Shown piece by piece: positions 6,646 through 14,094 of a stretch of 41,704 nt of DNA. Both the position numbers and the translations under genes were made by a program. Origin of the DNA: Chitinophagales bacterium (GTDB lineage: Bacteria; Bacteroidota; Bacteroidia; Chitinophagales; Saprospiraceae); the NCBI GenBank assembly GCA_022360175.1, contig JAKSDI010000041.1, positions 1 through 41,704 of the forward strand, read 5' to 3'. Within the stretch, counting starts at the first letter, position 1. Every line of letters begins with the position of its first letter. The notes under the pieces are model-generated. The model saw nothing but the letters and a program-made list of their open reading frames with translations. It did not search any database and was not told the origin of the DNA.

Positions 6646-8349
6646 CTATTCATCAAAAAAGGCAAAATAAATGGCGATACCTATAAGCAGTAAAATCAAA
6701 ATCAGCAACCACAGGGGCATGCCTAAAACTACAATGCCATCCGTTGGCTGGTTTGGCCCTTTAGGAACAATACAAACTCCACAATTTAAGGCAAGTGGTG
6801 CCAAAGAGGCATGTACTTCCTGAGAGGTTATTAGTTCAATAGAAGTTTCTGGTGTACAGAAAGGATCATTTTCATCAAAAATGATACACGCTTGTACTGG
6901 GGCTATATCCTCTACATTAGTACCCGCTTTCGTATATAGGGTAAAGGTGATATGGCCAGTACGGCCGAGGTAATTATCCTCTCCAGGCATTTTGCCTTCC
7001 AGTCTCAAACCAGGAAAATCAAATCGAATCGAATTATTATCTTCATCGATAGAGATATTCATATCATTCCGCAGAGCATCTGAATCGGGGAATAAACTAA
7101 TCAGTTCTTTTGAAAAAGTAGAAGCCTCTATTTCTGCAGGTAAAGGAACAACTATACTAACATCTTCTGTAGCTCCAGCTCCAGTGTTTTCAAAATCAAC
7201 CTTACAGATAATTTTTTGAGCTACATCAGCATTAGTAGGGCACTCACATGCCTGCAATGTGATCTGATTAGGATCATGCGAACGGGCAACTGTAGAGTAT
7301 AAATCCGAAATACCTATGGGTCGATAATCGCTAATATAAAGCGTATCTGTACCTCCATCATCATTAGCAACAATAATTGGCTGATCTATTAAAGAGTTGA
7401 TTTTAAGTTCAGTAGCTATTTGCTCTTCCACTTGTGTAAGATTAGGCAAATCAATTTCTCCCTGAAAATCTGTAGCCAATAATACAGCCACAAAACGAGT
7501 ACCTCCAATACCTCCTGTAGGAATTGCATCTAAATGAACTTCATCATTTTTCATCTGAAGAAAAATATGTCGTTCTTCCTGTGGCCCTAGCGCATCCAGG
7601 CGGTATAACAAAGCGTTTTTAAAAGACTCTCCCAGAGATAAACCAGATAAATCTATACCTGCATAACTTTCCAGAAACGAATTTGAATAATAAATGAAAG
7701 ACTCCTCTGGTTCAAATTCTGTAAATATAGGTGGAGTATCAGCCCCTTTTATAGGATTGGCGTTGATAACATTTGACTCTAAATTTTTATTAATAATAGA
7801 CAGAGGCCCGTCGTATAAAAAGAGTATATACGTATTGAGAGGTATAGAAAAATTTGCCAGATTATTTTTTGCGGTAAGAATGAATACTGTAGTATCCTCT
7901 GGTACCAGGTTTAAGTGGTTTTTCTGCAATCGAATGTAACCACTATCAGGCACTGCCTTTACTTTATCTGGTTGCACCGTTGATCCTCCTATCCCAATAT
8001 CTCCAATTATAAGCTTTGGTGGTTCTTCTTCTTCATGATCACTATATACAGGAGTAGCAAACGTCATAAACCCACCATCGTTGCCAATCCCACCAATTTT
8101 ACTAACATCAAATCGATGGACTAATGTATTTGTATCATTAGTAAAATAATATTGCCCATCGTTGGTAATCCATAAATAATCAAACCGGGGTTCAGGAACC
8201 GAGTCTCCTTTAAATGGAACTAAAAAGGTATCCAGTCCTGTGATTTCTGCTTCTATCAAATTGGCATCAGGTTTGAACACCATGTTTTGAGCAAGGCTAA
8301 AACTGCTCATTAATAGAAACACAACTGTAATGGGGAATAGAAGTTTCAT
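6646..8349 (-). CDS. Exported DUF7619-like protein with C-terminal membrane helix
   Basis: The 567-residue protein starts with a signal peptide (MKLLFPITVVFLLMSSFSLAQ). Its middle is beta-rich and unrecognised. Residues about 360-515 match the DUF7619 conserved-repeat type: ARSHDPNQI, a Cys pair (ACECP), KVDFENTGAGATEDVSIVVPLP, and a closing CIIFDENDPF. That domain is common at the ends of secreted Bacteroidota proteins. Unusually, there is no T9SS sorting domain; instead a hydrophobic segment (about 546-564, LWLLILILLLIGIAIYFAF) ends the chain, so it should sit in the inner membrane facing out. It is co-directional with and upstream of the CHAT gene, and both share the signal-peptide plus C-terminal-anchor plan. 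Function unknown. Confidence 0.7.
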   Translation of the reverse strand: MKLLFPITVVFLLMSSFSLAQNMVFKPDANLIEAEITGLDTFLVPFKGDSVPEPRFDYLWITNDGQYYFTNDTNTLVHRFDVSKIGGIGNDGGFMTFATPVYSDHEEEEPPKLIIGDIGIGGSTVQPDKVKAVPDSGYIRLQKNHLNLVPEDTTVFILTAKNNLANFSIPLNTYILFLYDGPLSIINKNLESNVINANPIKGADTPPIFTEFEPEESFIYYSNSFLESYAGIDLSGLSLGESFKNALLYRLDALGPQEERHIFLQMKNDEVHLDAIPTGGIGGTRFVAVLLATDFQGEIDLPNLTQVEEQIATELKINSLIDQPIIVANDDGGTDTLYISDYRPIGISDLYSTVARSHDPNQITLQACECPTNADVAQKIICKVDFENTGAGATEDVSIVVPLPAEIEASTFSKELISLFPDSDALRNDMNISIDEDNNSIRFDFPGLRLEGKMPGEDNYLGRTGHITFTLYTKAGTNVEDIAPVQACIIFDENDPFCTPETSIELITSQEVHASLAPLALNCGVCIVPKGPNQPTDGIVVLGMPLWLLILILLLIGIAIYFAFFDE

Positions 8350-8406
8350 AGTTGCTTTGATTTATACGAGGTTTTTATATACGAGTAGGTAAAAGAAGAT
8401 TTCTCA

Positions 8407-8438
8407 CAAAGATGAATACTCATCAAATTATGTGCAAA
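8407..8438 (-). promoter_or_regulatory. Probable promoter of the DUF7619-like gene
   Basis: The minus strand reads TTTG (8435-8438), 20 bases, then CATCTTTG (8407-8414), one base off TAnnTTTG. Transcription would start near 8400, leaving a leader of about 50 bases before the ATG at 8349. Confidence 0.45.
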
Positions 8439-8875
8439 TTGATTAAGCCGGGAATATTGTACTACTGTAATGGTAGTATAAATAGATGAAAGGATTGCCT
8501 ATACTGGCAGTCAGATAGGTAAGATACGGAAAAAGGAGTAGAAAAAAGGTTGGGGTAGATTGTTTTCATGGGTTTCTTGAGGTTTTGAGATTTAATCGTT
8601 GATGAAGGTACCCTATCGGCACCCTCTCAACGATATGCTAATAACAAGTATTATTTCTATTGGTACTAAATACCACATTTTCATTCATTTTGGGAGAAAA
8701 AGTAAACTGGGCAGCAGTTCAAAAAACCGCTACCCAGCCCGGAATAATAGCAACTATCTACTTATCTCCAATTTAGTTTGTATCCACCTTTGTGGATACG
8801 CCCTTCTGAAAATAAAACACCCTAAAATTTTATATATCTTCAAATCAACTCTTATCAAAGGAAAGGTTTCCCGGA

Positions 8876-8904
8876 GGGGTGAAAATATTCTCCCCCCCTT
8901 TTTT
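8876..8904 (+). terminator. Rightward terminator-like hairpin without an upstream gene
   Basis: GGGG (8876-8879), a mismatch, then GA pair with TC and CCCC around an AAATAT loop, and the hairpin runs into a C tract and TTTTTT (8899-8904). No annotated rightward gene precedes it, so it may end a small RNA or be part of a dispersed repeat. Confidence 0.4.
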
Positions 8905-9190
8905 AATTGCTTCGTCTCGCCAGTATGTAGAACCTCCGTATTATTTGTTATTAAAGGGAATTGATAGCCCTGCACACTTACAAAGTGGCAGGGCATCCGA
9001 ATTGCCCTATGAACATAATCCTTGCTGAGCTCTATGCTCAAAATGCTTTTTCATAGTATGTCATTGCTTTCATTTAGAGCTTGTAAAAAAATCTGACAAG
9101 CTCCTGGCATTACGAAGGGGAAACCTCCTGCTTTGTGTTGATTGTTTAGTTTTCCGTTGTGTCAAACAGCGTTGTTTATTAATTACATTA

Positions 9191-9222
9191 CAAATGTATA
9201 GTCTTCCCGAGGCTGTACAAAA
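9191..9222 (-). promoter_or_regulatory. Consensus promoter, leftward, with no gene downstream
   Basis: The minus strand reads TTTTG (9218-9222), 19 bases, then TACATTTG (9191-9198), an exact TTTG-N19-TAnnTTTG match. The RNA would start near 9184 and read into a region without a credible gene but with two strong hairpins (9077-9103 and 8967-8994). It is a candidate small-RNA promoter. Confidence 0.5.
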
Positions 9223-9323
9223 CCAGCACTTCATTCTACTTTGGACTCCTAAGCCTAAATATTTAATCAAAAAAACAAACATAAAAACACATAACCAATT
9301 AACTATCAGTTAATTAAAATCTA

Positions 9324-9355
9324 TTTGAAAGTTTCAAAAAATAACACTTACTTTG
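9324..9355 (+). promoter_or_regulatory. Probable promoter of the helical-repeat gene
   Basis: TTTG (9324-9327), 20 bases, then TTACTTTG (9348-9355), which differs from TAnnTTTG at one base. The start site would be near 9362, about 105 bases before the ATG at 9468. Confidence 0.45.
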
Positions 9356-9467
9356 TATTTCTAAGCTCATTATTTTTTTTCATTTTTTTTATATTTTAAC
9401 ACTTTCAAAAAGACAAACGGTAGCAAATAGCGTGTAAACGGCTATAAAAAAGCAGAAAACGGCAAGA

Positions 9468-10958
9468 ATGAAGCAAAAAGAAGACTTATTTAAGCTCATA
9501 CAAGCAATGTCCAAATCAGAGAAACGGTATTTTACTCTTGATGCTAAGAAAAGTGGCAGGCGCTCTAGTAATTATCTAGAACTTTTTCAGGCGATCAATC
9601 AACTGGATGAATATGATGAGCAAAAACTTCAAAAAAAGTTTGGTAAAAATTTACCTTCTGATAAGTCTTACTTATATGAATCAATACTACGATCAATGCG
9701 TGATTATAGAAGTTCAAAATCACGTGCTGCGCGCATTAAAGAAATGATACTAGATGCTCGCTATCTGTATGAAAGAGGATTGTACCCGCAAAGTGAAGAA
9801 CGATTTAAACAAGCAAAAGAACTTGCTAAAGAACTTGACGATCAGCTTTCTCTTCTTGAAATCAGCCGTGAACAGTTAAATTATATATGGGTCACCAAAC
9901 CCAAAAGCTACGGGGTCATCATCAATCAGTTGCTAGAAGAGAAAGACCACTTCATAGAGAATATAAACGAAGAATTGCACTATCTGTCTCTCAGTTATAA
10001 AATACAGATGGCAAAAAATTCGATTTCCCCTGAAGCTCAAGCAGAGGAAATTGCCACTCAGTTCCCATCAGCAAGTAATACGGAAGATTTTTATCCAGAT
10101 TCAGCTCATGCACAAAGGAGATACCTGCAAAGCCTGGCATTGTTCAACAATTTACTGACAGAAGATGTAGAAAAAGCCAATACTTACTATTCAAAAATGG
10201 TAGCGTGGTGGGATGATTATCCTTCTATAAAAGAAGAGGAGTATGTACGGTATATTTCAGATGTATTCAATCTCTTCAACGTAGCTTATACTCAAAAAAA
10301 TTACGCGCAATTTGAGCAATTACTAACCAAACTAGAAAATGAAAAGCCTACTAATTATCACGATCAGCGCCTGCTCTTCAAACAGCTTACTAATTACAAG
10401 TTGTTATACTATATAAATCTTGGTGTAGAAGATGGCCATGAAGAATTGATTGAGCAAGTTAGTCAAGGTATGAATGCTTATAAACTTAATCCTGTTAGCC
10501 AATTAATCATAGCATTTAATCTTACGTTACTATTATTCATTCTCGACAAACACTCTATATGCCTGGAGTGGTGTGAGAAAATATCCAAGCATTATAATAG
10601 AAAAGTAAATAATGAACACTTCCGATTAGCTACTTTACTTATCAATCTCTTATGTAGCTATGAAGAAGATGAGATAGAAAAAGTAGATTCTGCTATAAGA
10701 TCACTACAGCGGCATACCAAGCAAAGTGATTATAAAGGCATTTTCTTTAAGGAGACTGGCCAACTCATTAGAAAACTCAGCTATAGTGCTGCAAAAAAAC
10801 ATCCTGACTTATTCCTGTTGTTCGAACAAAAAATTATCCAGCTTAGACAAGATGGAGAAACGCCTCCAATGAGGATGGACGAACTAGCTTTGAATTGGAT
10901 TAAAAGTAAACAAAGAAAAGTACCGTTAAGAAAGATATTAAAAGCACAGGCCACCTAG
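9468..10958 (+). CDS. Helical-repeat protein of unknown function
   Basis: The 496-residue soluble protein is almost wholly helical. It opens with EDLFKLIQAMSKSEKRYFTL, a signature I associate with a family of uncharacterised proteins common in Saprospiria-type Bacteroidota. It continues with TPR-like helical pairs such as YERGLYPQSEERFKQAKELA (about 105-125). No signal peptide, membrane segment or catalytic motif is seen, so a cytoplasmic scaffold or adaptor role is plausible but unproven. It has its own promoter-like element upstream and ends two bases before the convergent gene at 10961. Base composition matches the neighbours. Confidence 0.75.
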   Translation: MKQKEDLFKLIQAMSKSEKRYFTLDAKKSGRRSSNYLELFQAINQLDEYDEQKLQKKFGKNLPSDKSYLYESILRSMRDYRSSKSRAARIKEMILDARYLYERGLYPQSEERFKQAKELAKELDDQLSLLEISREQLNYIWVTKPKSYGVIINQLLEEKDHFIENINEELHYLSLSYKIQMAKNSISPEAQAEEIATQFPSASNTEDFYPDSAHAQRRYLQSLALFNNLLTEDVEKANTYYSKMVAWWDDYPSIKEEEYVRYISDVFNLFNVAYTQKNYAQFEQLLTKLENEKPTNYHDQRLLFKQLTNYKLLYYINLGVEDGHEELIEQVSQGMNAYKLNPVSQLIIAFNLTLLLFILDKHSICLEWCEKISKHYNRKVNNEHFRLATLLINLLCSYEEDEIEKVDSAIRSLQRHTKQSDYKGIFFKETGQLIRKLSYSAAKKHPDLFLLFEQKIIQLRQDGETPPMRMDELALNWIKSKQRKVPLRKILKAQAT

Positions 10959-10960
10959 CA

Positions 10961-11548
10961 TTACCCATGATCTCCTCCAGCATCCAACTCGTTAGGCAGA
11001 GCCATTACAAATATATTATCCTTCTTACGACGAATATGCAAGGTATTAGCATCTAACTCAAAGAAGTGTAATTCAGGCTTGTAATCATATTCTTCACCGC
11101 CATTAGGCTTTCTAATTTCTATTTCTACAGCTCCTATAAAGCTTAAGACTCTACGATCTTTATGATAAGCTCCTGACCAAACTGTCTTTTCCGTTTCAAG
11201 TTTCACACTTCTCCCAGCACCTATTCTTTCAGGTATTTCTGCCCCCCCATCAGATGCTCCGGTTGTTCCGTCATCTGATTTAGGAAATTCAAATGCAGTA
11301 GCAACAGATATTTGACCATTCAGTGTTCCTACCAAAATTCCTTTATCTCCTAGATCAAATTCTATAGCTCTACCATTATCAATTAGGTAGAGTTTTTCCA
11401 TATCTGTAGAAAAAGTAATCGTGTTGACCATGGTATAGACGTTTTGTTCGATTATTTGAAGCGTTTGACGCTGGCTAGAATTGGATTCTTGAGCCTTTGC
11501 CCGACGACGAAAGCCCAAGAATTCAAGAATTCGGCGAATGAGCGACAT
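10961..11548 (-). CDS. Hypothetical protein with basic N-terminus and beta-rich body
   Basis: The 195-residue protein starts with an amphipathic basic helix (MSLIRRILEFLGFRRRAKAQ), then alternating strands (VYTMVNTITFSTDMEKLYLI, KGILVGTLNGQISVATAF), a Gly/Asp-rich loop (about 90-110) and more strands. No signal peptide, membrane segment or known catalytic motif is visible. The basic N-terminus could contact membrane or nucleic acid. It lies 54 bases after the 465-residue gene at 11603-13000 in the same direction and probably shares its transcript, so the two may work together. It is not recognised. Confidence 0.65.
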   Translation of the reverse strand: MSLIRRILEFLGFRRRAKAQESNSSQRQTLQIIEQNVYTMVNTITFSTDMEKLYLIDNGRAIEFDLGDKGILVGTLNGQISVATAFEFPKSDDGTTGASDGGAEIPERIGAGRSVKLETEKTVWSGAYHKDRRVLSFIGAVEIEIRKPNGGEEYDYKPELHFFELDANTLHIRRKKDNIFVMALPNELDAGGDHG

Positions 11549-11602
11549 AATATGTGTTTATTGTCTGCTCAAATTTAACAATAATACGTACTAATTTAAG
11601 CG

Positions 11603-13000
11603 CTAGCCTTCTGTTTTCTTCTTACGCTTTCTTCTGGTCTTAAACATCTCCACAATTTCCTTTTCTTTAAGAAAACCAAAATCCTGGAAAGCAGTAGATA
11701 CAAACTTCTTGATATCCTGATAATCCTTACCTCGCTTATCTGTGTATTTCTTCAACAATCGATTTACGTAGGATAAACACAGCTCCTTAAGTTGCTGGTT
11801 GAACTGCTGATTAGCAAATATTGCAATATAGGCAGGGAATAGCTTTGAAATTTCAAATAATTCCGGGTAATCGCTTGTTTCCAGATTGCTGATAAAGCGA
11901 TGGAAATATCCGTAAATTGCTTGTCTGAGGCATTCATTAATAGTTGATAAGCCCTCATACTGCACATAAAATGCTTTCACAGCTTCCTGGGCTTCCTCAT
12001 TCATATAGCCTGTAGTATGGACAATATCCATAAGTTTATAATACTTACTTAAATCATCTTCTACTGACTTATCCAGGGCAGCCGACAAATGTAAATCTGC
12101 CTGAGGAGTAATATCAACATCCTTTCTGTTGTGCAACCTTAGTAAATAGGTAAAGAAGTGTTCTTCGAATTCCTCCGTTGTACTTCGGATATCATTAAGG
12201 TGTGTTGACAAATGTTTTTGATCTTCTTCATTGAGATCAAAAAACATCGCATATAGGGTTATTATTTCAAGATGTTCCTGATGCCCCTTAAAGGTGTCAT
12301 TTTCGATCAGTGCTTTCAAATTCGGCACGATACTACTATTGTCCCAGTTTTTAGATACCCGATAAAGAATGAAGTTCTTAACTGGTGAATAGTAAGATTT
12401 TAGGTCAGAAAGGCTTTCAGGAAAATACGCTGTATGAAAATTATCGTTTCTAAACTGGCGCTTATAACGATCGTAACCTATTTTACGATTTTCTGGATAG
12501 CGGTATTTATCCAGTTTTTGGCTTTGCAAAAAATAACGTACTCGTTTGTTATCTATCGCATTAATTAGGTTAGTCACCCAAATGTCGCTACTCAGAGCAA
12601 ATCCCATTTGAATAGACTGCCCAATTCGCTTGCGGAGAATATCAAAGTTGGCAGAATTACAGATAGCCATCAGCACATTTTTAAAGTGCTTTTGAGGGCG
12701 GGCATATTTAAAGTGCGCATTGATCTCTCCTCTCAAAACGGAATATCCTAAAATTTTAGGAAGATATAAACCTTCAAAAGCGGTTTCGAGTAGAACAGTT
12801 TCCAGAGAAATCAACTGCAATGGGTCTTTTTCTGCTACTTCATCATAGATCAGTGCAATACGAGGTTCATATTGCTCCTTAAGTTGAAGATACATTTCCT
12901 CTTCTTCCTCCTCAAGGTATTTTTGTAGTTCTTCAGATTCCTGTATTTCAGCTGCCAAGTCATCCAACTTGACCAGGTAAGCTTCATTTAGTTCTTGCAT
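11603..13000 (-). CDS. Large helical protein of unknown function
   Basis: The 465-residue protein is strongly helical, with an acidic coiled start (LAAEIQESEELQKYLEEEEE, about 13-35), a middle rich in Tyr/Arg/Asn (KLDKYRYPENRKIGYDRYKR, about 160-180), and a Lys/Arg tail (KTRRKRKKKTEG) that may bind nucleic acid or an acidic partner. No family is recognised. It has a good promoter (13123-13155) and a long leader holding a 17-bp imperfect hairpin. It is followed closely by the 195-residue gene, a likely two-gene operon placed directly after rpsP but separated from it by a terminator. Confidence 0.65.
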   Translation of the reverse strand: MQELNEAYLVKLDDLAAEIQESEELQKYLEEEEEEMYLQLKEQYEPRIALIYDEVAEKDPLQLISLETVLLETAFEGLYLPKILGYSVLRGEINAHFKYARPQKHFKNVLMAICNSANFDILRKRIGQSIQMGFALSSDIWVTNLINAIDNKRVRYFLQSQKLDKYRYPENRKIGYDRYKRQFRNDNFHTAYFPESLSDLKSYYSPVKNFILYRVSKNWDNSSIVPNLKALIENDTFKGHQEHLEIITLYAMFFDLNEEDQKHLSTHLNDIRSTTEEFEEHFFTYLLRLHNRKDVDITPQADLHLSAALDKSVEDDLSKYYKLMDIVHTTGYMNEEAQEAVKAFYVQYEGLSTINECLRQAIYGYFHRFISNLETSDYPELFEISKLFPAYIAIFANQQFNQQLKELCLSYVNRLLKKYTDKRGKDYQDIKKFVSTAFQDFGFLKEKEIVEMFKTRRKRKKKTEG

Positions 13001-13037
13001 GTTAAATTAGTCTGTTTAGTTCTATCGACTATTAAAA

Positions 13038-13077
13038 ACAAACCTGATAGTGCAAATCAATGCACTACCAGGCTTGT
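13038..13077 (-). promoter_or_regulatory. Leader hairpin of the 465-residue gene
   Basis: The arms 13038-13054 and 13061-13077 are complementary over 17 positions with two mismatches around a 6-base loop. The hairpin lies in the untranslated leader, between the promoter (13123-13155) and the ATG at 13000. It could be an attenuator, a stability element or a protein-binding site. Confidence 0.45.
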
Positions 13078-13122
13078 GTATATCATATTTAGAATTAAAG
13101 TATAGCCGTTTTAATAGTGTTG

Positions 13123-13155
13123 CAAATATAACCTAAACCCGACAAAAGTCCCAAA
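13123..13155 (-). promoter_or_regulatory. Promoter of the 13000-10961 gene pair
   Basis: The minus strand reads TTTG (13152-13155), 21 bases, then TATATTTG (13123-13130), fitting the Bacteroidota consensus. The start site near 13116 gives a leader of about 115 bases. Confidence 0.6.
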
Positions 13156-13165
13156 GATTTAACAA

Positions 13166-13197
13166 AAAAGGATTTGCTGATATTAGCAAATCCTTTT
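13166..13197. terminator. Strong bidirectional-looking terminator after rpsP
   Basis: AAAAGGATTTGCT (13166-13178) pairs perfectly with AGCAAATCCTTTT (13185-13197) around a 6-base loop, giving T-rich runs on both strands. It ends the leftward rpsP transcript. Confidence 0.8.
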
Positions 13198-13265
13198 CTT
13201 TTATATTCAGAAAAATATTTTGTGCCATCAAAAACCTATACGAAGTACGGGTTTTGATGTCAATT

Positions 13266-13745
13266 CTATTCTTCCTCTTCCCCTGCAGCAGTTGCAGCTT
13301 CTTCAGGAGCTTCTGCCGTTGGAGTTTCCTTAGGAGGTGGAGTACCTGATACTTTTGCATAAAAAGCAGCTTTCTCTTCAGCAGTTTTTGCCTTACGAGC
13401 TGCAATCTTTGCTTCTTTTGCATCTACCCATTCTGTATACTTAGCTTCAGCTTCTTCTTGAGTAAGAGCTCCTTTTTTAACTCCTCTCATTAAATGACGC
13501 TTGTAGTATACTCCTTTGAAACGTAACATAGCACGAACCGTATCTGTAGGCTGTGCTCCTTTTTCTAACCAATCGAAAGCTTTATCTCTATCGATTTCGA
13601 TTGTTGCAGGTTTTGTCATCGGGTTATAAGATCCCAAACGCTCGATAAAACGACCGTCGCGAGGTGCTCTGGCATCTGCTACCACGATGTGATAGAAAGG
13701 ACGTTTTTTTCGGCCCTTTCTCTGTAAACGCATTTTAACTGGCAT
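13266..13745 (-). CDS. rpsP: 30S ribosomal protein S16
   Basis: From the ATG at 13745 the protein is 159 residues: [20 protein letters not shown], then [22 protein letters not shown], the S16 signature. S16 binds 16S rRNA and aids assembly of the 5' domain of the small subunit. The in-frame ATG at 13820 lies within the leader at the promoter and is rejected. The core is about 80 residues; the tail (about 90-159) is Ala/Glu/Lys-rich and acidic at the end, an extension common in Bacteroidota S16. The usual neighbour rimM is absent; a terminator and an unrelated gene pair follow. A consensus promoter and a two-step leader hairpin precede it. Confidence 0.97.
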   Translation of the reverse strand: MPVKMRLQRKGRKKRPFYHIVVADARAPRDGRFIERLGSYNPMTKPATIEIDRDKAFDWLEKGAQPTDTVRAMLRFKGVYYKRHLMRGVKKGALTQEEAEAKYTEWVDAKEAKIAARKAKTAEEKAAFYAKVSGTPPPKETPTAEAPEEAATAAGEEEE

Positions 13746-13774
13746 TGATGTTAAAATTATGTTGGTGAAACCAT

Positions 13775-13805
13775 ACCCACTTCCCTTGATGAACAAGCGG
13801 TGGGT
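13775..13805 (-). promoter_or_regulatory. rpsP leader hairpin
   Basis: In the 65-base leader ACCCAC (complement of 13800-13805) pairs with GTGGGT (complement of 13775-13780), and an inner CTTG/CAAG stem (13785-13788, 13794-13797) follows across an asymmetric internal loop. A structured leader ahead of a ribosomal protein gene suggests possible autoregulation by S16. This is inference only. Confidence 0.4.
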
Positions 13806-13817
13806 TTTTAACGGCTG

Positions 13818-13848
13818 CAAAGGTAATCCTTTTTTTTATATCTGTCAA
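13818..13848 (-). promoter_or_regulatory. rpsP promoter
   Basis: The minus strand reads TTG (13846-13848), 20 bases, then TACCTTTG (13818-13825), a full consensus match. The start site near 13811 gives a leader of about 65 bases to the ATG at 13745. Confidence 0.7.
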
Positions 13849-14094
13849 TCTCTTATGAAAATTGTTTTTTGCTTACAAATGTCCCATTTTTCTCGTATTT
13901 TTGGACGATTCCTCAAGGCACTAAAATCCTTAATGTACTATACCCCTTTTTATAGTTAGCAGCTATTACTAAAATAGTTGGGAAATGGCTGATAAGTAAT
14001 AGCTAGATGTATAGAATTGTAGTGTAAAAATTACTTTTCGCCCAATTGCAACTATCAACGATGACAAATACTCCCGGCACTAGAATCGTAATCT
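13849..14094. other. Intergenic region between divergent rpsP and cargo genes
   Basis: No gene is seen. AGCTATTACT (13961-13970) and AGTAATAGCT (13995-14004) form a perfect 10-bp inverted repeat with a 24-base spacer, possibly an operator for the rightward gene. A TTACTTTTCG box near 14031 is a weak -7 candidate. Confidence 0.35.

Larger units (their letters stand above)
8439..9467. other. Gene-poor 1-kb intergenic region with hairpins and an orphan promoter
   Basis: No protein frame here has a recognisable family. Inverted repeats include ATCGTTGA/TCAACGAT (8595-8602, 8637-8644), CTGGGCAGC/GCTACCCAG with one mismatch (8707-8737), GCCCTGC/GCAGGGC (8967-8994) and GAGCTTGT/ACAAGCTC (9077-9103). 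A rightward terminator-like hairpin lies at 8876-8904. On the minus strand near 8903-8925 the string GCGAGACGAAGCAAT resembles a palindromic repeat seen in many bacteria; part of it (ACGAAGCAATTAAA) recurs on the plus strand near 372-385. Confidence 0.45.

Noticed and set aside
7708-7730. GGTTCAAAT string as a tRNA T-arm
   Set aside because: It lies inside the DUF7619-like coding region and no cloverleaf can be drawn around it.
8599-9282. Three overlapping frames of 70-121 codons in the intergenic region
   Set aside because: They overlap each other on both strands and coincide with hairpins and repeat-like DNA; none shows a recognisable family pattern.
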